From Bacillus sp. FJAT-29937 (GTDB taxonomy: Bacteria > Bacillota > Bacilli > Bacillales > Cytobacillaceae): a DNA stretch of 64,000 nt. Within the stretch, counting starts at the first letter, position 1. Every line of letters starts with the position of its first letter. Location: assembly GCF_001509555.1 (NCBI RefSeq), contig NZ_LMAS01000003.1, positions 125,100-189,099 on the forward strand, in the 5' to 3' direction. The notes under the pieces are model-generated. The model worked only from the letters and a program-made list of their open reading frames with translations. It ran no database searches and was not told the origin of the DNA. The position numbers and the translations under genes were made by a program. This document shows, piece after piece, positions 35,270 through 43,942 of the stretch.

Positions 35270-36892
35270 ATGACGACAGAATTAACTTATAAAGAACTGT
35301 ATAATAAATGGGATAAATTTATTAATGGCGGCGATGATACTTCACATTTAAAGCCTGAGGTTGCTGAATCTTGGAGGCGCTGCCAAAGGTTAAATGTGAA
35401 TCCCTTTAAAAAACCACCTCTAATGAATGAGCAGGAAATTCAAGAGGTATTAAGCAAAAATCAAAACTTAATCAACGTGGTAGCTCCGTTTATTAATTTA
35501 ATTAGTGATCTCACAAAAGAAACTAATTTTTTATATGTGTTAACAGACCATAAAGGAAATATTTTAGATGTAAAGGGTGCCAAGCATGTAGTCGAGCAAG
35601 CTAAGAAGAGTAATTTTGAAATTGGGGCAAACCGCTCTGAGAGTGCCGGAACAAATGCTATTAGTGTCGCTATTTCTACAGGAAAACCTATACATATTGG
35701 AGGACCTGAGCATTATAATGTACATTTTCATCAATGGTCCTGTGCAGCAGCCCCGATCCACGACAGCAAAGGAAAGTTTATCGGTGTACTCACTCTATCA
35801 GGGCATTATTCATTAAAACATACTCATACGCTTGGAATGGTTGTCTCTCTTGCGAAAGCAATTGAGAAGGAACTTTTTGTTAAAGAAAAAACTTTGAACT
35901 TTGCAAAGAACAGCCAGCTTCCAGTAAATGACTACTTTACATTTAAGGATATTATTGGAAGTGGGGAAGGGATTCAATCCGCAATTAATATGGCAAGAGT
36001 AGTTTCCAATTCAAACTCTAGAATCCTTGTTGAAGGTGAAAGTGGCACGGGAAAAGAATTATTTGTACAAGCTATACACCATGCAAGTGAGAGAAGGGAA
36101 AACCCCTTTATTGCAGTAAACTGCGGTGCTATTCCCGAGCAACTAATTGAAAGCGAGTTATTTGGATATCAAGAGGGTGCCTTTACAGGAGCCAAGAAGG
36201 GTGGAATGCCTGGTAAGTTTGAACTAGCTAACGGAGGTACGTTATTCTTAGACGAAATAAACAGTATGTCCGAAGATATGCAAGTTAAACTTCTAAGGGT
36301 TCTGCAGCAAAATGAGGTAATACGTGTAGGTGGATCAATCCCAATACCAATCAATGTTCGAGTAATAGGTGCTTCTAATGAATCGCTAGAAATGTTAGTA
36401 GAAAAAAATAAATTTAGAAGGGATTTATATTATCGTTTAGGAATTATTGTGATCCAAATTCCTCCTTTACGTGAAAGAACAGAAGACATTCCGGAACTAT
36501 TTAAACACTTACTAAATAAAGTTTGCAAAAGACTAGATGTAAAGTCTTCTGAATATGACCCAGCTATATTACAATATTTAAAATCACACGATTGGCCTGG
36601 AAATATAAGAGAACTTGAAAACTATATTGAAAGAGCAGTGGTGCTCTCCCAAGGCAAGAAACTTACAATGGAACATTTTCCATATAAACTAATTGAGCAG
36701 ATGTTTATGCCAGAGAAAATGGAATTAACGACATTGGAGGATATGGAGAGGCAATTCATCCAAAGGGTATTACTCACTTTTAACGGGAATATGACAAAAA
36801 CATCACAAATTCTAGGGATCACAAGAAAAACCTTATATAATAAAATGAAGTTATTTAATTTGCAAAAGGCAAGTGAAAAAGAAATTTTATAA
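35270..36892 (+). CDS. acoR: Sigma-54-dependent activator, AcoR-like (GAF/AAA+/Fis)
   Basis: 540-aa enhancer-binding protein. The N-terminal region (about 20-210) looks like the AcoR GAF-type sensor (SWRRCQRLNVNP, GANRSESAGTNAISVAI, HQWSCAAAPIHD). A central AAA+ domain has Walker A GESGTGKE near residue 254 and the sigma-54-contacting GAFTGA near 303. The C-terminal Fis-type HTH includes MTKTSQILGITRKTLYNKM. It opens sigma-54 promoters in response to a ligand, acetoin in characterised homologues. AGGAGG before ATG. Adjacent to acoABCL and followed by a second activator. Confidence 0.92.
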   Translation: MTTELTYKELYNKWDKFINGGDDTSHLKPEVAESWRRCQRLNVNPFKKPPLMNEQEIQEVLSKNQNLINVVAPFINLISDLTKETNFLYVLTDHKGNILDVKGAKHVVEQAKKSNFEIGANRSESAGTNAISVAISTGKPIHIGGPEHYNVHFHQWSCAAAPIHDSKGKFIGVLTLSGHYSLKHTHTLGMVVSLAKAIEKELFVKEKTLNFAKNSQLPVNDYFTFKDIIGSGEGIQSAINMARVVSNSNSRILVEGESGTGKELFVQAIHHASERRENPFIAVNCGAIPEQLIESELFGYQEGAFTGAKKGGMPGKFELANGGTLFLDEINSMSEDMQVKLLRVLQQNEVIRVGGSIPIPINVRVIGASNESLEMLVEKNKFRRDLYYRLGIIVIQIPPLRERTEDIPELFKHLLNKVCKRLDVKSSEYDPAILQYLKSHDWPGNIRELENYIERAVVLSQGKKLTMEHFPYKLIEQMFMPEKMELTTLEDMERQFIQRVLLTFNGNMTKTSQILGITRKTLYNKMKLFNLQKASEKEIL

Positions 36893-36945
36893 CGAAATAA
36901 CAATATTTCATAATATAGTAAATAGTATTACTAAAGGAGTATTGA

Positions 36946-38310
36946 ATGACCTATATTGAATTATCTCAGTTAGGATTTGAAAAAATTCTTCCAGCCTTTG
37001 AACAATCCTATGATGGATTTTTATTATCCGATAAAGAAGGACGTATCTTTTATGCAAATAAGGCAGTTGAGCTTATTTCTGGTTTTTCAAAAAAAGATAT
37101 TGTTGGGAAGACGCCTGAAGAAATGGAGCAGAACGGTATTATAGTCAGCCAGTCCATGAAAGTATTAAAAAAGGATCCGCTAACGATTTCGCAAAAGTTA
37201 AGCAATGACCGCGAAGTGTTTATAACGAGTAAACCAGTCTTCGATGAAAAGGGAGAATTCATATGTTATGCAGCGAATTATCGGGATTTGTCTATATTAA
37301 ATGAGTTGCACAATGAGCATCACCAACAGCTTAATATAAACTATACAGAGCTTCAGGAGCTGCGATTACAGTTATTAAAGACTGATGATTGGATAAGTGC
37401 GTCTTCCAAAATCAAGGCACTTAAAGAAAAAGTATGGAAAGTTGCTAAAACTGAAGCAATCGTACTAATTCTTGGGGAGTCAGGTGTTGGAAAAGAAGTT
37501 GTCTCCAAAAATATTCATAAAATCAGCAATAGGAAGGACTTTCCATACATTCAAATAAATTGCGCCGCCATACCAGAATCTTTAATTGAAGCCGAGCTTT
37601 TTGGATATGAAAAAGGGGCATTTACCGGTGCAATATCGGCAAAGCCAGGGTTGTTAGAAGTTGCAAACGGAGGAACTGTTCTTTTAGATGAAATAGGTGA
37701 AATCCCATTACATTTACAAGTCAAACTATTAAGAGTAATTCAGACGAAAGAGATAACTAGGGTAGGAGGAACGAAAGCCAAAAAACTAGATGTACGATTT
37801 TTGGCTGCAACAAATCGAGACTTAAAAAGACTTGTTGAAAAGGGTGAGTTTAGAGAGGATTTATTTTATCGTTTAAATGTCATTCCAATCAACATTCCAC
37901 CTTTACGGGAAAGAAAAGCAGATATCATTCCTTTGATCCATTATTTTTTAGATAAATTTAATGTCAAGTACACTACCAATAGGAAAATCTCAAAGAAGGC
38001 ACTCCAATTGCTGGAGAATTATACTTGGCCGGGGAATATTAGGCAATTGGAAAATACAATTGAGCACTTGGTTATATTGGCCGAAGATGATATGATCATG
38101 CCGGATGCATTGCCAAAAGAGGTTACTAGAGACTTTTCCATTGATTTAACAGAAGATATTATTCCCCTCAAAAAACTGAGGGATGATATGGAAAGGAAGA
38201 TGATAAGCTTAGCTTTAACCCGATATAAATCTATTAGAGAAGCTGCAAAGCATTTGGAGGTAGATCATTCAACGCTTGTTAGAAAAATCAAGAGACTAGA
38301 AATATTCTGA
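36946..38310 (+). CDS. Sigma-54-dependent activator with PAS sensor (RocR-like architecture)
   Basis: 454-aa enhancer-binding protein with an N-terminal PAS domain (residues about 15-120; [20 protein letters not shown]). The AAA+ domain has Walker A GESGVGKE near residue 175 and GAFTGA near 224, and a C-terminal Fis-type HTH ([20 protein letters not shown]). Length and layout resemble RocR-type activators of amino acid or carboxylate catabolism. It sits between the AcoR-like gene and sigma-54 promoter 2, which it most likely controls by position. The PAS ligand is unknown. Confidence 0.92.
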   Translation: MTYIELSQLGFEKILPAFEQSYDGFLLSDKEGRIFYANKAVELISGFSKKDIVGKTPEEMEQNGIIVSQSMKVLKKDPLTISQKLSNDREVFITSKPVFDEKGEFICYAANYRDLSILNELHNEHHQQLNINYTELQELRLQLLKTDDWISASSKIKALKEKVWKVAKTEAIVLILGESGVGKEVVSKNIHKISNRKDFPYIQINCAAIPESLIEAELFGYEKGAFTGAISAKPGLLEVANGGTVLLDEIGEIPLHLQVKLLRVIQTKEITRVGGTKAKKLDVRFLAATNRDLKRLVEKGEFREDLFYRLNVIPINIPPLRERKADIIPLIHYFLDKFNVKYTTNRKISKKALQLLENYTWPGNIRQLENTIEHLVILAEDDMIMPDALPKEVTRDFSIDLTEDIIPLKKLRDDMERKMISLALTRYKSIREAAKHLEVDHSTLVRKIKRLEIF

Positions 38311-38312
38311 AA

Positions 38313-38348
38313 GAATGGTGAAGTTTTTCACCGTTCTTTTGTTTTTTT
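38313..38348 (+). terminator. Terminator after the PAS activator gene
   Basis: 10-bp stem GAATGGTGAA / TTCACCGTTC (one G-T pair) followed by TTTTGTTTTTTT. The same inverted repeat doubles as the first of three enhancer-like sites. Confidence 0.75.
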
Positions 38349-38396
38349 GGGGTAAACGGTGATTTTTTGCAGTCATTCTGGTGCGATTATTCACCA
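38316..38396 (+). promoter_or_regulatory. Three enhancer-like repeats upstream of sigma-54 promoter 2
   Basis: Three related 18-mers: TGGTGAAGTTTTTCACCG (38316-38333), CGGTGATTTTTTGCAGTC (38357-38374) and TGGTGCGATTATTCACCA (38379-38396). They fit TGGTG-N8-CACCA, with the middle one degenerate. Centre spacings are 41 and 22 bases, close to four and two helical turns, and the last ends about 50 bases before the -24 box. This is what an upstream activating sequence for a sigma-54 activator looks like. Confidence 0.6.
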
Positions 38397-38444
38397 ATTG
38401 AAAAACTTAAAAGCACAAGTCCTTTACTTAAGGCTTTTTTATGG

Positions 38445-38461
38445 TTGGCACGATATTTGCA
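38445..38461 (+). promoter_or_regulatory. Sigma-54 promoter 2 (-24/-12)
   Basis: TTGGCACGATATTTGCA matches the sigma-54 consensus and differs from promoter 1 by a single base. It lies about 90 bases before the acyl-CoA dehydrogenase start and drives the beta-oxidation operon. Confidence 0.92.
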
Positions 38462-38514
38462 TTATAGAAAGATGAACTTAATTCTAGTAATAGCATCACA
38501 CTTGCAGTTTGAAA

Positions 38515-38528
38515 TGTAAGTGCTTTCA
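38515..38528 (+). promoter_or_regulatory. Candidate CcpA (cre) site
   Basis: TGTAAGTGCTTTCA matches the catabolite-responsive element consensus (TGWNANCGNTNWCA) except for one base of the central CG. It lies about 40-55 bases downstream of the presumed start from sigma-54 promoter 2, and so could act as a CcpA roadblock under glucose. Confidence 0.5.
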
Positions 38529-38549
38529 GAATAAATAGGGGGCGATAAG

Positions 38550-39686
38550 GTGTTACTAACAGAGCAGCAAGATTTGATTCAAAACGTAGCAAAAAAAATT
38601 TCAAAGGAACGAATTGAACCGAATGCAAAACAGGTAGATGAGAAAGGAGAAACGCCCTGGGAGAATATTAAGATTATGGCTGAAAATGGCTTCTTTGGCG
38701 TTCATGTACCTGAAGATTACGGAGGAGTAGGGTCAGATATGGTAAGTCATGTATCTGTTGTCGAGGAAATTGCAGCTTCTTGTGCCTCTACTTCCGTTGC
38801 ACTTTCAACTCAGGCATTGACAATAGCTCCTTTTCTCATTGCTGGTACTGAAGAACAAAAGGAGAAATATGTGAGACAACTCGCGTTAGGTCAAGTTCTT
38901 GGTTCATTTGGAATTACAGAACCTGGTGCTGGCTCCGATGTTTCAAGTATAAGGACGGCTGCTGTTAAAGAGGGTGACTTTTACATATTAAATGGTCACA
39001 AGATTTTTATTACGAATGCTGGCGACTCTGAGATTTATGTGTTTGTAGCGAGAACTTCCGAACACCGTACTCGCGGGATATCGCTTTTCATTGTTGAAAA
39101 AGATACTCCTGGGCTTACCTTTGGAAAAAAGGAAGATAAGATGGGGATTAGAGGCTCTGTTACGAGAGAAATTTTTCTCGAGAATGTAATTGTTCCAATA
39201 GAAAATATGATAGGGAAAGAGGGGGAAGGATTCAAAATATTAATGAATGTTTTTAATGAAACTCGGCCAGTGGTAGGTGCGCAAGCAACTGGAATTGCTC
39301 GTGGTGCCTATGAATATTGTTTGAATTATGTAAAGGAAAGAAAACAGTTTAATAAAACCCTGCATCAGTTTCAAATGGTCCAATCGATGTTAGCTGACAT
39401 GGCGATGAAAATTGAAGCTTCAAGATTGTTAGTTTTGAAGGCCGCGATGATGCTAGATAAAAACGATCCAAATGTGATTGCGTATTCCTCTATGGCGAAA
39501 TGTTTTGCATCTGATGTAGCTATGGAAGTAACGACAAATGCAGTCCAATTATTAGGAGGGTATGGATTTATAAGAGATTACCCTGTTGAACGCATGATGA
39601 GGGATGCGAAAATCACACAAATTTATGAAGGTACAAATCAGATTCAGAGAATCATAATTGCTAATCAGTTAATTGCAGAAATGTAA
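38550..39686 (+). CDS. Acyl-CoA dehydrogenase, short/branched-chain type
   Basis: 378-aa FAD-dependent acyl-CoA dehydrogenase introducing the 2,3-double bond in an acyl-CoA. The conserved FGITEPGAGSD, the FITNAGD flavin/substrate segment, and the catalytic base in QIYEGTNQIQ (Glu about 360) are present. The length and the Glu position fit short-chain or branched short-chain members. GTG start at 38550. First gene of the operon under sigma-54 promoter 2. Chain specificity cannot be read from sequence. Confidence 0.92.
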   Translation: MLLTEQQDLIQNVAKKISKERIEPNAKQVDEKGETPWENIKIMAENGFFGVHVPEDYGGVGSDMVSHVSVVEEIAASCASTSVALSTQALTIAPFLIAGTEEQKEKYVRQLALGQVLGSFGITEPGAGSDVSSIRTAAVKEGDFYILNGHKIFITNAGDSEIYVFVARTSEHRTRGISLFIVEKDTPGLTFGKKEDKMGIRGSVTREIFLENVIVPIENMIGKEGEGFKILMNVFNETRPVVGAQATGIARGAYEYCLNYVKERKQFNKTLHQFQMVQSMLADMAMKIEASRLLVLKAAMMLDKNDPNVIAYSSMAKCFASDVAMEVTTNAVQLLGGYGFIRDYPVERMMRDAKITQIYEGTNQIQRIIIANQLIAEM

Positions 39687-39709
39687 AAATTAAAAATTGG
39701 AGGATTAAT

Positions 39710-40948
39710 ATGAAAAAAATATTGATGTTTTTAATGGTTGCAGTTCTAGTTGTATTGACAGCTTGCAATTCAAATAAAGCAAGCAATGGCGGCGGCAGCA
39801 ATGTTGAGTCTGAAACATTTGATATTGGAGCGTTATTTCCCCTTTCAGGCAGCCTAGCGCTTTTAGGCGAAGAAAGCTTCCGAGGAGTAGAATTGGCAGT
39901 TGAAGAGGTAAATGGTAATGGTGGGGTTAATGGAAAGAAGATTAAGCTAGTAAAAGGAGATGCTGTTGATCCCGATGCAGCTCAGTCTGAGGCTAATCGT
40001 TTGATAAACCAAGAGAATATCAAGACAATTGTTGGGTCGTTTTCTAGTGGCATCTCGTTCGCAGCCAGTGAAGTGGCTGAAAGAAATGGGGTATTATTTT
40101 GGGAGCTGGGCGCTGTAGCCGATTCAATTACGGATCGAAGCTATAAATATGTATTAAGGACAAATCCTCCAGCATCCTATTTCTCAAAAGTGAATATTGA
40201 TTTTATCAAAGAAGTTGTGGCTAATAAGCTTGGAAAAAATGTAGGTGATTTAAAAGTAGCCATTGTCCATGAAGATTCATCCTACGGAACAACAATTGCT
40301 GAAGAAGCAAAGAAGCTGGCTGATACAGAAGGAATTAATATTGTAACTACTCAAGGGTATAGTTCAGGAACAAATGATCTAAGTTCAGTTGTATTAAACC
40401 TAAAGAAAGCTGAACCGGATGTATTAATTGCGGTTGCTTATTTAAACGATGCTATTCTGTTAGCTAGACAAAGTGAGGAACTTGGCTTTAAAGTGCCTGT
40501 TTTCATAGGAAATGGCGGAGGACATACGATGACTGATTTCAGAGATGCTGTGGGCGATATGGCAAATGGACTATTCAATATCGATTTCCCACAATACAGT
40601 ATTAATCGTGATTTTACTCCTGGAATGGATGAATTTATAGAACTTTACAAAAATAAATACGATCATGAACCACGATCCGGCCACTCATTGGCCAACTATA
40701 TGGGTTTTAAAGTTGTTCTTGATGTTCTCACAGAAGTTGGAGAAGTAGATCCAGATAAATTAAAAGAAGCTGCCTTAAAATATACAGTTGAAGCTGGGAC
40801 AACTGCCACTGGATGGGGTGTAGAGTTCAATCAAGAAACTGGACAGAACCGGAATGGGCAACCATACGTAAATCAGTGGATAAATGGGGAACTACTCACT
40901 GTTTGGCCAAAAGATGTCTCAATTGAGGAACCTCAGGTTAATAATTAG
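39710..40948 (+). CDS. ABC transporter substrate-binding lipoprotein, Liv type (SBP4)
   Basis: 412-aa Peripla_BP_6 receptor lipoprotein with the lipobox LTAC (Cys19), fourth paralogue in the island. The pocket region has ELGAVADSITDR, YLNDAILLARQSEELGF and GNGGGHTMTDF, close to SBP3. It is inserted between an acyl-CoA dehydrogenase and the rest of a beta-oxidation operon, with no permease genes of its own, so it presumably docks on LivHMGF at 21.6-24.9 kb. TTGGAGG before ATG. Its operon position suggests its ligand is a short acid or amino-acid-like compound metabolised through CoA esters. Confidence 0.92.
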   Translation: MKKILMFLMVAVLVVLTACNSNKASNGGGSNVESETFDIGALFPLSGSLALLGEESFRGVELAVEEVNGNGGVNGKKIKLVKGDAVDPDAAQSEANRLINQENIKTIVGSFSSGISFAASEVAERNGVLFWELGAVADSITDRSYKYVLRTNPPASYFSKVNIDFIKEVVANKLGKNVGDLKVAIVHEDSSYGTTIAEEAKKLADTEGINIVTTQGYSSGTNDLSSVVLNLKKAEPDVLIAVAYLNDAILLARQSEELGFKVPVFIGNGGGHTMTDFRDAVGDMANGLFNIDFPQYSINRDFTPGMDEFIELYKNKYDHEPRSGHSLANYMGFKVVLDVLTEVGEVDPDKLKEAALKYTVEAGTTATGWGVEFNQETGQNRNGQPYVNQWINGELLTVWPKDVSIEEPQVNN

Positions 40949-40963
40949 AGTTAGCTTTCTAAT

Positions 40964-40992
40964 TTAGGGAGAGAATTTTTTTCTCTCCCTAA
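40964..40992 (+). other. Intercistronic hairpin after SBP4
   Basis: Perfect 12-bp stem TTAGGGAGAGAA / TTCTCTCCCTAA with a T5 loop and no trailing U-tract. Same placement as the hairpin after SBP3; probably stabilises or insulates the receptor mRNA. Confidence 0.7.
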
Positions 40993-41085
40993 CTGAGATA
41001 TAGCAAAATTATTAAATAATTGTGGATATCCATGACATTCAAAGAACGATAGTTGCCAAACGATTTTTTAAGGGGATGATCCAAA

Positions 41086-41925
41086 ATGAACATATGTATT
41101 ATTGGTGGAGGGTTGATGGGTTCAGGTATAGGCCAGGTTGCTGCACAAGCAAACATGGACGTAATAATCATAGATGTAACACTGGAGTCGCTCGAATTAG
41201 CCAAAAAGCGGATTTCTGATTCGCTTGATCGATTTGCTCGAAAAAAAATTATTAATAATCGGGATGAAATCCTATCGAAAATATCATTCACTACTAAATG
41301 GGATGCTATTACTGAAGCAGATGTCATTATTGAAGCTGTACCTGAAAAAATGCAGCTAAAAAAGGATGTATTTAAAAAAATTGATCATTTAGCTAAGGAT
41401 GAATGCCTGCTTGCTACGAATACCTCTTGCTTATCAGTTACAGAAATAGCAAGCGTTACTTCACGGCCAGAAAAAGTTATTGGCATGCACTTCTTTAGCC
41501 CTGTTCCGATGATGCCGCTGTTAGAAATTGTAAAAGGATATAAAACTTCACTTGAAACCTTTGAATATGCCAAAGAATTGGGAGAAAAACTCGGTAAAAG
41601 AATGATTGTTGCAGAAAAAGATTTTCCTGGCTTCTTGATGAACAGAATATGGCTGCCTATGGTAAATGAAGCTTGTTTTGCTGTTATGGAGGGAGTAGGA
41701 AGTCCAGAAGAGATCGATCAAGGTTTTATTCACGGTTATGGACATACGATGGGTCCGCTTAAAACAATTGATATGGCTGGATTAGACATTACTTTATGGG
41801 CATTAGAAGCATTGTATGAAGGGTTTAACGATTCGAAGTATCGACCTTGTCCGTTATTAAAAAAAATGGTGGAGGCAGGTGATTTAGGAAGAAAAACAGG
41901 AAAAGGGTTTTATTCATATGTTTAA
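41086..41925 (+). CDS. 3-hydroxyacyl-CoA dehydrogenase (3-hydroxybutyryl-CoA type)
   Basis: 279-aa NAD-dependent enzyme oxidising 3-hydroxyacyl-CoA to 3-ketoacyl-CoA. Rossmann motif GGGLMGSGIGQ at the N-terminus; catalytic His and Asn/Glu dyad region in VIGMHFFSPVPMMPLLEIV; substrate-domain motif FPGFLMNRIW. The length is typical of single-domain 3-hydroxybutyryl-CoA dehydrogenases. Ribosome site AAGGGGATGA. Follows SBP4 after a hairpin; 12 bases ahead of the crotonase gene. Confidence 0.93.
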   Translation: MNICIIGGGLMGSGIGQVAAQANMDVIIIDVTLESLELAKKRISDSLDRFARKKIINNRDEILSKISFTTKWDAITEADVIIEAVPEKMQLKKDVFKKIDHLAKDECLLATNTSCLSVTEIASVTSRPEKVIGMHFFSPVPMMPLLEIVKGYKTSLETFEYAKELGEKLGKRMIVAEKDFPGFLMNRIWLPMVNEACFAVMEGVGSPEEIDQGFIHGYGHTMGPLKTIDMAGLDITLWALEALYEGFNDSKYRPCPLLKKMVEAGDLGRKTGKGFYSYV

Positions 41926-41937
41926 GGAGTGGTGGGA

Positions 41938-42714
41938 ATGGAAGAAGTTTGTTTATGTGAAATATATGAGAAAGTAGCAATTATAGAGATTAATAGGCCG
42001 CCGTACAACCCATTAAATCCAGCTGTTATTCAAAAGATGACCTATTTTTTAGAAGAATTATATGGTCGTGAAGATGTAAATGTATTGGTTATAAAAGGAG
42101 CTGGTGAAAAGGCTTTTTCTGCCGGGGCCGATATTAATCAATTTGTGTCTAAACTCGGCAGCAGAGATATTTCATTATCTGGTAATTTCCACCGGGCATT
42201 TGAATTGTTAACCCTACTTCCAATCCCCGTAATTGCTGCCTTAAAGGGACATGTGTTAGGAGGAGGTTTAGAGCTTGCTCTTGCATGTGATTTTAGAATT
42301 TGTGATGAAAACACGACGCTTGGATTACCAGAGGTTAATTTAGGGATATTCCCTGGCGCTGGCGGAACACAACGTCTTCCAAGAATAGTAGGCAAGTCAA
42401 AAGCGATGGAAATGATGATGTTTGGTACATCAATCAATGCAGAAGAAGCGAAAAAATATGGGCTTGTCAATCAGATAACAGCTGTTGGAGCAGTTGAAGA
42501 AGAAGCGATGAAATGGGCAAATATACTAAAGGAAAAACCAAAGCGATCATTGCAAAACATTAAGAAAACTATAAATCGAGGATTGGAGATATCATTGTCG
42601 GAAGGAATTCGCTATGAAATGGAAATATTCGCTGAAACGTTCCTAAGTAGGGATGCTGAAGAGGGCGTAAGTGCATTTCTTGATAAAAGGAAAGCAACCT
42701 TCATAGGAAAATAG
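41938..42714 (+). CDS. Enoyl-CoA hydratase (crotonase family)
   Basis: About 258-aa crotonase hydrating trans-2-enoyl-CoA. The oxyanion-hole motif AFSAGADINQF and the catalytic glutamates in the GHVLGGGLELALACDFRI and LGLPEVNLGIFPGAGGT segments are present. ATG 41938 is preferred over GTG 41929 because AAGGAG lies at correct spacing. Part of the beta-oxidation operon. Confidence 0.92.
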   Translation: MEEVCLCEIYEKVAIIEINRPPYNPLNPAVIQKMTYFLEELYGREDVNVLVIKGAGEKAFSAGADINQFVSKLGSRDISLSGNFHRAFELLTLLPIPVIAALKGHVLGGGLELALACDFRICDENTTLGLPEVNLGIFPGAGGTQRLPRIVGKSKAMEMMMFGTSINAEEAKKYGLVNQITAVGAVEEEAMKWANILKEKPKRSLQNIKKTINRGLEISLSEGIRYEMEIFAETFLSRDAEEGVSAFLDKRKATFIGK

Positions 42715-42726
42715 GGAGGTAATGAC

Positions 42727-43908
42727 ATGAAGAATGTTTATGTGATAGAAGGTGCACGAACTCCATTTGGTGCATTTGGGGGTAAATTAAAGGATGTTGA
42801 AGTTACAGACCTAGGTGTTATTGCTGCTAAAAGCGCTATTCAAAAAAGTAATGTTCCTGCAGACTCTATTGAACAAACTTTTTTTGGGAATGTCATTCAT
42901 ACAAGTGCAAACTCCTCTTACTTAGCTCGCCATATTTCTTTAAAAGCGGGTATTCCTGAAACTGCCCCTGCGTTAACCGTAAATCGCCTTTGTGGTTCTG
43001 GGCTTCAGGCTGTTGTAAATGCAACTCAGGCCATTTTATTAGATGAAGCTAGTGGAACGATTGCTGGCGGTGCTGAAAATATGTCGATGAGCCCCCATAT
43101 TATTAGAGGCATTAGGTTTAACGGAACCAAAATGGGCGTCCCACAGGTTGAGGATATTCTAGTATCCACCTTAACAGACCAATATTGTCAGTTAGGCATG
43201 GGAATAACAGCTGAAAATCTAGCGAGTAAATATGATATTTCACGTACGGAGCAAGAAGAATACGCATTACTAAGCCAAAAAAGAGCCGCGATTGCTCAAG
43301 AAAAGGGAGTTTTTACAAAGGAATTAGTATCAGTACTCAAAGAGAATGGGGAGCTTTTACTAGAAAAAGATGAACATCCAAAACCAGATATCAAATTAGA
43401 GAAAATTAGAAATATGCGTCCGGCATTTAAAAAAGATGGAAGTGTAACTGCGGCAACATCAAGTGGAATTAATGATGGTGCATGTGCCTTAGTTCTTGGT
43501 GATGACCGATTTATTGAAGAGCATAGTGCCAAACCTTTGGCTAGAATTGTTTCTTATGGCATTGCCGGTGTAGACCCAAGGTATATGGGGATTGGTCCTG
43601 TTCCATCCACCCTTCAAGCATTAAGAAGAGCAAATTTGCAAATAAAAGATATTGATATATTTGAGGTAAATGAAGCATTTGCGGTTCAAGTGCTATCTGT
43701 CAAAAAGGAGTTAGGGATTGATCTTGATAAGCTAAATGTAAATGGCGGTGCAATAGCCCTAGGTCATCCTGTTGGGGCAAGTGGGGCACGTCTATTGCTG
43801 ACACTTTCTTATGAGCTGCAAAGGCGAAATAAGAGATTTGGATTAGCAAGTTTATGCATCGGTGGAGGCCAAGGTATTTCTGTCATTATTGAAAATGTAA
43901 ACGATTAA
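42727..43908 (+). CDS. Acetyl-CoA C-acyltransferase (thiolase)
   Basis: 393-aa thiolase. The nucleophilic Cys (about 89) lies in NRLCGSGLQAV, the His in NGGAIALGHPVGASGAR and the second Cys in SLCIGGGQG. It cleaves 3-ketoacyl-CoA to acetyl-CoA plus a shortened acyl-CoA (propionyl-CoA or acetyl-CoA for short substrates). GGGAGG site 7 bases before ATG. Confidence 0.94.
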   Translation: MKNVYVIEGARTPFGAFGGKLKDVEVTDLGVIAAKSAIQKSNVPADSIEQTFFGNVIHTSANSSYLARHISLKAGIPETAPALTVNRLCGSGLQAVVNATQAILLDEASGTIAGGAENMSMSPHIIRGIRFNGTKMGVPQVEDILVSTLTDQYCQLGMGITAENLASKYDISRTEQEEYALLSQKRAAIAQEKGVFTKELVSVLKENGELLLEKDEHPKPDIKLEKIRNMRPAFKKDGSVTAATSSGINDGACALVLGDDRFIEEHSAKPLARIVSYGIAGVDPRYMGIGPVPSTLQALRRANLQIKDIDIFEVNEAFAVQVLSVKKELGIDLDKLNVNGGAIALGHPVGASGARLLLTLSYELQRRNKRFGLASLCIGGGQGISVIIENVND

Positions 43909-43942
43909 TTTTTAATTGAAAATCAAGAAAGGCGGTAGGTGA

